Origin: Strongylocentrotus droebachiensis
Taxonomy: Eukaryota > Echinodermata > Echinoidea > Camarodonta > Strongylocentrotidae
Reading direction: 5' to 3'
Length of the DNA: 64,000 bases
NCBI GenBank assembly: GCA_035222895.1
Contig: JAVYIG010001829.1
Coordinates: 231,018 to 295,017, forward strand
Shown piece after piece: positions 57,411 through 64,000 of the stretch. The notes beneath the pieces were generated by a model. That model was given only the letters and a program-made list of their open reading frames with translations, searched no databases and was not told the DNA's origin. Every line of letters starts with the position of its first letter. Positions within the stretch are counted from its first letter, which is position 1. Made by a program: the position numbers and the translations under genes.

Positions 57411-57570
57411 CAAGTTGTCCAGATCAGTGGGTGGAAGGAGCAAACAAGTGCTATTACTTTACTGGCGGCATTTACTGGTACGCATCGCAGACATGGAATG
57501 AGGCAAGAAACTGTGCCTGCCCGGACTACGACGACAAACAAACGAAAGCTTGCACGTGTTCTCATACTGG
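57411..57570 (+). CDS. Exon 5 (partial or damaged): start of a second C-type lectin domain
   Basis: The acceptor CCTTTTCAG ends at 57410 and entry is phase 1. The exon encodes ASCPDQWVEGANKCYYFTGG, IYWYASQTWNEARNCACPDY, DDK, parallel to the start of exon 3 (CPDNWVEG...NKCYF...ARN.CA). Beyond about 57540 the expected strand (compare AQLLVLES in exon 3) appears as ARVLILG in a different frame, and the in-frame reading stops at 57571-57573. So this copy has a frameshift, or is an allele or assembly variant. No second-half exon follows before the retroelement. The segment 57510-57543 recurs exactly at 63967-64000. Confidence 0.6.
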
Positions 57571-57573
57571 GTA

Positions 57574-59083
57574 AACAATAGTCAAAACAGCTTTATTGAA
57601 TCTAGTCTCTTCATCATGGTCAAAGCTGACTCTTTGGCTTGCTGATTCACTTTGTTCCTTAGATTCCCTTAGATTCCCGTAAAAACTATAAACAAACAAA
57701 CAAATGAACAAAATCCAACATAAGTATATCATCATATCAAAGCATGTTACAGTGCAACTGCATTATAACGAGGCACTTGGGACGAGAGAAGATACATTGT
57801 TATAGGTAAAGTCTGCCACATCAGTGCCTTTAATAATGAGGTTCCACTGTATTATGAGTCTAAACATTATACTAAGGTGAATAACAATTAACTTCAATTT
57901 AAAGTAATTGGACTTAAATTATCATAATAGCAATACTGTCCAGTATTTAATACACTAAGTGTTGTGAAAATTAGAAGTAAACTCTAAACTAATATCCTAC
58001 AAATAAGGAATATTTGTAAACATATTTAACTGTATACAATGGGTGTCGAAAACAGCTTAAATAGACAATGTAATTGCAGAAATGTTATGTGAGCAATAAA
58101 TGTAATGTCAACCATCTTATATCAAGTTTTGGCGTATTTGAGTGCTTATTTCCTCAGGCCTGGTTTAATCTAGTTGAGTTATCATTACACAATAAATTCG
58201 ATACTGATTAAGAGTTTCTGTATATTTCCATACAAACAGATATTCATAATTATAGTACTACACAAAGACCTGCACACTATGCATACAATGCATCAATCTG
58301 ATACACGAGCTATTGAAGTTCTACAGTAGAATAACACTGATTGCTGTATGCATACTGAGCGAGTTCTCTTGAAATTAAACCTAAAAGTTCTATTTATGCT
58401 TACCACTGTGCCACTTGTTACCAAAGTCTCAGGCAGGCATAAATAATATGCCGATTAACGATGCAATTCCTTTTCCATCGCCATAACGTGCCCCAGTTTT
58501 GGGCCAAAAATTACAATCTTCGCAGACGATAAAATTATGGAATGCCAAATAGACAATCACAACCGCACGGTGTATGAAGTGCCTTTACACTCCCACCAAA
58601 ATTGCCTTCACTGGTAACATAATCACATGCATGAGTACACTTACATATATATGAAAATGCATTTACTAGTATTACATAAGTGGTGCATGTGAAATAATGT
58701 GACCATAATATGGAAATTTTTAAGCAAGCACTCCATACACCTCTTGCATGTAAATTGGTACACTTGCAATCTACAACACGAATAACATGGCAATTGAATA
58801 GCTTGATCAAACCAGAATGGCATAAGTGATGATGCGGAACTCAAACAATGCACGTTTATAACATGTGCTGTAAAAGATTATAACACAAACTGCAAAGGTT
58901 GTAAGGCAAGCTTAAAGGTTGCGACAATATTTAAGCGCTGTGTATCTAAAATTCGCAGCAAACAAGATCAGAATTTGAGTCCTAAATTTTTAAACTGTAC
59001 CAGAAAACGAAGTACATGTGCAAATGCAAGGTCAAACATTTGTACCCGCTCCAAACAATCTCAAGTGTACATACATACCTGCT
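57574..59083. other. Non-coding stretch between the lectin exon and the retroelement frame
   Basis: AT-rich, without a recognised exon. Part of it should be the 3' untranslated region and end of the - strand retroelement, but I could not match a terminal repeat here to the sequence at the right end. Confidence 0.4.
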
Positions 59084-62000
59084 CTATGGAGGTACCTTTT
59101 CCAGAAGCAGTACGAGCTTCTGAACCGGCCTCCAGTATTCGGCAAGCTTCTTGTTTGGACGACCTTTGTTGTCAAGGTCTTTCGTTCCAACGCGCACCTG
59201 TACCCGTCTGACCAGACCATCTTCATCAGGAGTGGCTTCTGCGACCATCGCAATTGGCCATTTCATACGCGGAGCTTCATTGGCCAACTGAATGGCTTCC
59301 TCTTCACTGGATACACTCACCAGCCCATCATCCACATAGAAGCTGCGCTCGACGAAACGAGATGCCAATGGAAATTCATTGCTGCAATGTCTAGCCAGAT
59401 ACTTTAAGCCATAATTGGCGCAGCCTGGCGAAGAAGCGGCACCAAAAAGATGGACGTTCATGCGATAATCCACTGGCTCCTTGTTGATGTCGTTATCTTG
59501 GAACCACAGGAAGCGCAGGAGGTCTCGGTCATCCTCAGCGACCCTAAACTGAAAGAACATCTTCTCAACATCACATAGCACTGCTACATTGTGCTTCCTG
59601 AACCGACAAAGGACTCCCACCAATGAGTTTATCATGTCCGGTCCCTTGAGCAGATGATCGTTAAGGCAGGTGCCGCCGTACTTCGCGGAACAATCAAACA
59701 CTATTCTCATCTTCTTCTTCATTGGATGATACACACCATGATGTGGTATGTAATTTGTTTCTCCAGGCGGCGCCTTGGTCTCTACTTGTTCTGCAAAGCC
59801 ACCATTGATGATATCTGTCATGAAGCTTGTATAGTTGTCTCTATATGCTTCGTCCTTCTTAAGCTTTCGATGGAGGTGTTCGAATCGAACGGTTGCCAAC
59901 CTTTTGTTGCTTGGAAGGTTTGGCCGGGTCTTGAAGGGCAGCGGCATCTGCAAATGACCATCCTCGCATTGTACAATGTTGGTCTCAAGGTGTTTCAAGA
60001 ATTGTAGGTCATTCTGAGAGCATGCTTTGTCCGGCGATTTGTCCTCTGCGAAATCTGCCTCGAGCAACCCTATGATCTCCTTTGGCTTCGGAAATGGTAT
60101 CTCGCGAGTAGAAACCCTCCCACACTGGCTACTGAAGTCCATGGCATTCTCTTCTTCGGCAAAGCCAACAATACTCCAGCCGAGGTCAGTTCGAATAGCA
60201 AATGGTTCTACATCGCTACCAGTAACTACTTGTCTTGGTGTCAGAGCTCTTGGGCAATTATAGCCTATCAGTAGGCCGACTTCGCATCTCTGAAGTGCTG
60301 GCATCTCTCTTGCAACATCTTGGAGATGAGTCCACTTCTCAGCAGTACTTCTGCTTGGGATGTGTTCTCTATCAGTCGGTATGAAGTCACGCGTATAGCA
60401 CTTTCCTATCTTGAGCTGGGAGGGCGACATCATACCTCTAACTAAGATACTTGAAGTCACGCTGCAATCAATGTTCGATGACGAAGTCATAGTAGATAAC
60501 TTTAAGCGTATGGGTTGCTGCTTAGCATTCAGGGCTTGCGCTACTTCATCTAGAATGAACGATGAATCACTCTGGGTATCCAGGAGGGCGTAAGTCAGAA
60601 TCTCTGACGATGGTGCTTGTTCTGCCGCGACCCACACTGGTACAATCATCGAAGTGCTAGCTTGTTTTCCAGAACGGACTTGGCAAGACGTAGCCCTGTC
60701 CTTAGAAGCTCCTTCACTCTTGTGCGCATTGTCCTCTCTTATCGTAGGGTTTTCCTCATGAAGAGCCGTGGGATGGCGCTTACCACATGTACTACACTTC
60801 AGCCTTTGTTTACATGCCTTAGAAAAATGCCCCTTCTGTAAGCAACCAAAGCATACATGATTTTCTTGAACAAACTTCTTGCGTTCAGAAAGTGGCTTGG
60901 CCAAAAACTTGTCACAGTCCTCGGACTTGTGTCCAGTTTCACTACACAGGCAGCAAGGTTTTGGAGCCTTCTTGACTTGGTTTGGGATGTTCTTGCCTTC
61001 GGCACTTTCCTTGGTGTTGACAGCCAAAGCAGATCCCTTATTTCTTGCTTCTCGCTCGATCTTGGAGGTCTTGGGACTTGATTCTCTTTGAGAGTCCTCA
61101 GATTTCAGGGCACCTAGAGAAGAAATGGGATTGTTGGCTATCCTTGCCTCCTTAGCAACAAATTTCACAAACTTAGAAAATGAAGGATAGCTGCCGCCTT
61201 CCAACTCATCTGATACCACCCTATTCCAGCTACTAATCAGCCAGTCTGGAAGTTTGGCTATCATCTTTTGATTCTCATAGCAGTCGTTTAGCACCTGGAG
61301 GCCAGTGACATATGGCATAGCATCATCACAAGACTTTAAGTAGTCCGCAAACTTCTGAAGACCTATGGCATCTTTGGAGGATATCTTCGGCCAAGCACTT
61401 AGCTTCTTCCGGAACGCTTGTTGGACATTAAAAGGATGACCATACCTCTGTCGAAGGCACCTCCATGCCCCATCATATGCCTCTTTGGAGTCCCCGAAAA
61501 AGAAACCTTCCACCGCCTCCCTTGCCGGACCAGTCAGGTACTGCTTCAGATAATACAGCATCTCTGTTGGTGGTATGCCACGGTTTTCGATCAAAGTCTT
61601 GAAACCTTTCTCGAACTCTATAAACTCGAGCGAATCCCCACTAAAGGTGCGTGGCACTGGCATCGGAAGTCTTGTGTGGTACATGTTGTCTGCTAAAGCC
61701 TTACATAAGCCCTGGACGTCAACCGACGTTGTCTGAGGCGGCTGTAGTGGTGTCTTGTCACGAGGTTCCACATGCGAATCAGGTAGACTATTATGTAGCT
61801 GGCCTACTCTAAACTCTGGGCCCATCTCATCTTGAAGGGAAGGAGATGACGTCTTGGCAGGAAGTTCTGCTGACTGCCCTTGAATACCTTCAGGTGGTTG
61901 GTTTACTCCAACTCCTGGGTACATTTTGTCTTGAGGAAGTGATGGTGTGTTACGAGATTCTACAGGCTGTCCAGGATTGCTATCAATGTCAATTACTGGT

Positions 62001-62503
62001 GTGGCTCCACGCGGTTGGCTGGTTTCAACCCCTTGGTCCATTTCGCTTAAAATTGAGCTGAAGACCGATGAAGCATATTCTTGTTTCAAGAATTCTTTCG
62101 CTATCTGCTTCCGATCCTCGGCGTCAAAAGGACCTTCTAGGGATCCCAGAACTTCTTCCAGGGCGTTGAGGCTATCTCTGACCATTGCGTTGGCACGGTC
62201 CATCCTCGTGGTGGCCTCTCTTATGGGGACCTTGTGTCTCCTCAAAATCTCGTAGGTTTCCATCAATTCCCTCTCTCCAGCTTCCAGTATGGATATCTGT
62301 TGTTTGATGGGACCTTCTTCTGTCTCTGTCTTAATGATTGTTCTAGCTGCCTTTACTGTGGCCTTAAGGGAGCCATACATCTTGAAAAACTTCCGCTCTG
62401 TCTTTGATTCTTCAGAGGCCTGAAGAGCGGCCATTTTTTCCGTGGGCTGCCTCTCCCTTGATGACTTTCTTGAATCTGCCATGTTTAATTGGCTTTGACA
62501 CAA
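59084..62503 (-). mobile_element. BEL/Pao-type LTR retroelement, gag-pol region, incomplete
   Basis: A long frame on the - strand carries parts in BEL/Pao order. First comes a charged, coiled-coil-like N-terminus, then a gag-like region (PVPRTFSGDSLEFIEFEKGF, like DUF1759). Two or three zinc knuckles follow (CCLCSETGHKSEDC, CFGCLQKGHFSKAC), then an aspartic-protease-like motif (LLDTQSDSSF), a reverse transcriptase with VFDCSAKYGG and the YVDD box, and a C-terminal tail of the type that ends Pao polyproteins (DGLVRRVQVRVG). The element is a fossil: it is not whole, with about one large break in pol and no matched LTR pair seen. The remaining frame is well kept, so it is probably not old. Confidence 0.85.
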
Positions 62504-63966
62504 CAGAAATGTAATAAGGAGCTGGCCTCTTATGCTAAACCATGCACTTGCACCTTGTACAGCAAATTGACCAAATTAAATTGTCATGCAACTAGAGTGA
62601 AATCAAACATCAATTTAAGCAAAGCTACAGCGCTAAGCCTACCAACCTCATCAATGTAAAACCGCTTAAAATGCTTCTTGCTAATGCAATTACAAATACT
62701 CCATAGTAATTTGATTTTACATCTCCCAATAAAGCCTTTACGCACGCCTCAAAATTCGCTTATCAAAAGGGCTTGAATGCAGACCACGCGATCATGCGAT
62801 AAAGTTCAACATCGCCACATATTCCTTCCTTGCTTGACTCTGAACTGCGATGTCAATATCACTTTGTAATGAAATTACACCTTTAACTTTCTTGTCACTT
62901 GAGCACAAAACTAATGCTGGCTACCTGCAAACAAAACATGCAGTATTTGCAGAATCATATTGGAAACACTTTTCAATAGACTACTATACATGAAATAGTT
63001 ATTAAAATTCAACTTTTACTTGACCTCTGTTAATTTGTTATCAAGAGTCTTGAAGTTTCACAGAGCCTATTATAGCTCTGGTTCTAACTACTTTTATTTC
63101 ATCAAGTTCAGATCCAATGTTTCATTTATAAATTCAATGTTGTTGGCTTGATTTATGCTTCAAGTTCAAACCTGGCTGGACCTGGACTGTACAAGACTAA
63201 ACCACGCTGGCTCCCGGGCTGTATGGCTTGACCGGGCCGATTCCCGGGCTGTTGTTCAAGCTGGACTTCAGCTGGATTAGGCTAGTTCATAAATTATGCT
63301 AGGGCTGCTACGAGAGGCTGACACAGAATAGTCTTGAACTTGGGCTTGGCTGATCCGCTAACATCTACACTGGGCTTTAGTCCTTAGACTCTTAAATAGA
63401 CGTGACTGTGGGCTGGATCTATCAAGGCCGTCGCTAGTCCTGTTACATTATGGCTGCATGCCAACTGCTGGTGCAAATTATGGTAAAGCCACGTATTTTA
63501 TAACAGTGTATAATAACGATTGTGGCCGATTCCAGCTTAGCGTCCATAATACACCTCAATAATAAATCGATGACACTGCTGCATTGCAACCATAATTCAT
63601 TGTAACTGTAACATTAGTGTAGATCAAACTGCATAGCGTCCATACACAGCTCTACATACCTCGAACTATTGAGACATATGAGAAATGACTGGATCACAAC
63701 ATCGTTTCACAATCCAAATCAAAATCCATCAACATCCACTCAGATTCTGAGATTCATGCGTTATGGTGCAATTCTAGCTGATCTCTAGCATATATCCTGT
63801 GCTCGTCGCCAAACGTAGTTACATATGTATGTTCGTAGGTTCATCCAGCTGAAATGTCATGTTGAACTCAACTCAAATGTCTAGCGTCTATTTATTGGCT
63901 CCATCTTGATAATCAGGCTTGTTGATGATGATGAGGCCATTTTGACGCTACGTTGGAAGTGTTTTT
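62504..63966 (-). mobile_element. Leader and presumed LTR side of the BEL/Pao element
   Basis: This 1.46-kb segment lies upstream of the gag start on the - strand and has no gene of its own. The word TTTGGCGACGAGCACAGG (inverted, near 63800-63818) resembles the sequence that follows the 5' LTR in many LTR retroelements, so an LTR may span about 63819-63966. I could not find a second copy of that segment in the window, so this is tentative. The segment ends exactly where the repeated lectin sequence begins. Confidence 0.4.
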
Positions 63967-64000
63967 ACTGTGCCTGCCCGGACTACGACGACAAACAAAC
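63967..64000 (+). pseudogene. Second copy of 34 bases of the lectin exon
   Basis: The last 34 bases are identical to 57510-57543 within exon 5 (ACTGTGCCTGCCCGGACTAC onward). The copy starts sharply after the retroelement sequence and runs off the window. It could be the continuation of the lectin exon on the far side of the insertion, a duplicated exon, or an artefact of joining two haplotypes. The retroelement's own target duplication would be far shorter. Confidence 0.6.

Noticed and set aside
57544-59083. The missing second half of the exon 5 lectin domain
   Set aside because: No WDDG/CEIT-like frame with an acceptor was found in this stretch.

Overview
The window is metazoan nuclear DNA, most likely from an echinoderm and probably a sea urchin. 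The reasons are AT-rich non-coding sequence with many TACATG runs, small exons in large introns, phase-1 C-type lectin exons, a long-armed foldback transposon of the kind known in urchins, and a histone-type RNA 3' end (stem-loop plus CAAGAAAGA) of the urchin form. All calls were made by eye. Exon calls rest on splice-site consensus, reading phase and protein pattern.

From 1 to 46 kb no gene is certain. Weak candidate exons lie at 1460-1593, 8019-8042, 20426-20515, 22724-22828 and 33207-33418. The rest is AT-rich DNA carrying transposable-element remains: two LINE fragments (8.8-10.0 kb and 31.6-32.1 kb), two copies of a tRNA-derived SINE-like repeat (3.3 and 38.6 kb), two elements flanked by TTAA (14.4 and 23.8 kb), hAT-type MITEs with 8-bp target duplications (28.0, 41.8 and 43.5 kb), a 265-bp palindrome (16.5 kb), foldback arrays (25.0 and 27.6 kb), a terminal-inverted-repeat element filled with a minisatellite (35.2 kb), telomere-like tracts and microsatellites. 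The small C-rich block at 20.6-21.2 kb ends in the histone-type processing signals.

From 46.2 to 57.6 kb, on the + strand, lies one recognisable host gene. It encodes an extracellular mosaic protein: a cysteine-rich module, a short EGF-like module with a Ser/Thr-rich stalk, a C-type lectin domain split over two exons with a second stalk, and the start of another lectin domain. Every intron whose phase can be read is phase 1, as expected of shuffled modules. The first large intron holds a 6.15-kb foldback element whose arms carry about 20 copies of a 21-bp unit. A nested hAT-like insertion of 3.1 kb, itself full of further repeats, splits that element. Two later introns carry a 0.32-kb MITE and a 0.93-kb element with 50-bp terminal inverted repeats filled with a 10-bp TTACG repeat.

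From 57.6 to 64 kb an incomplete BEL/Pao-type LTR retroelement lies on the - strand. Immediately beyond it the last 34 bases of the window repeat, exactly, part of the final lectin exon at 57.5 kb. This means either a duplicated exon or an assembly or haplotype join.
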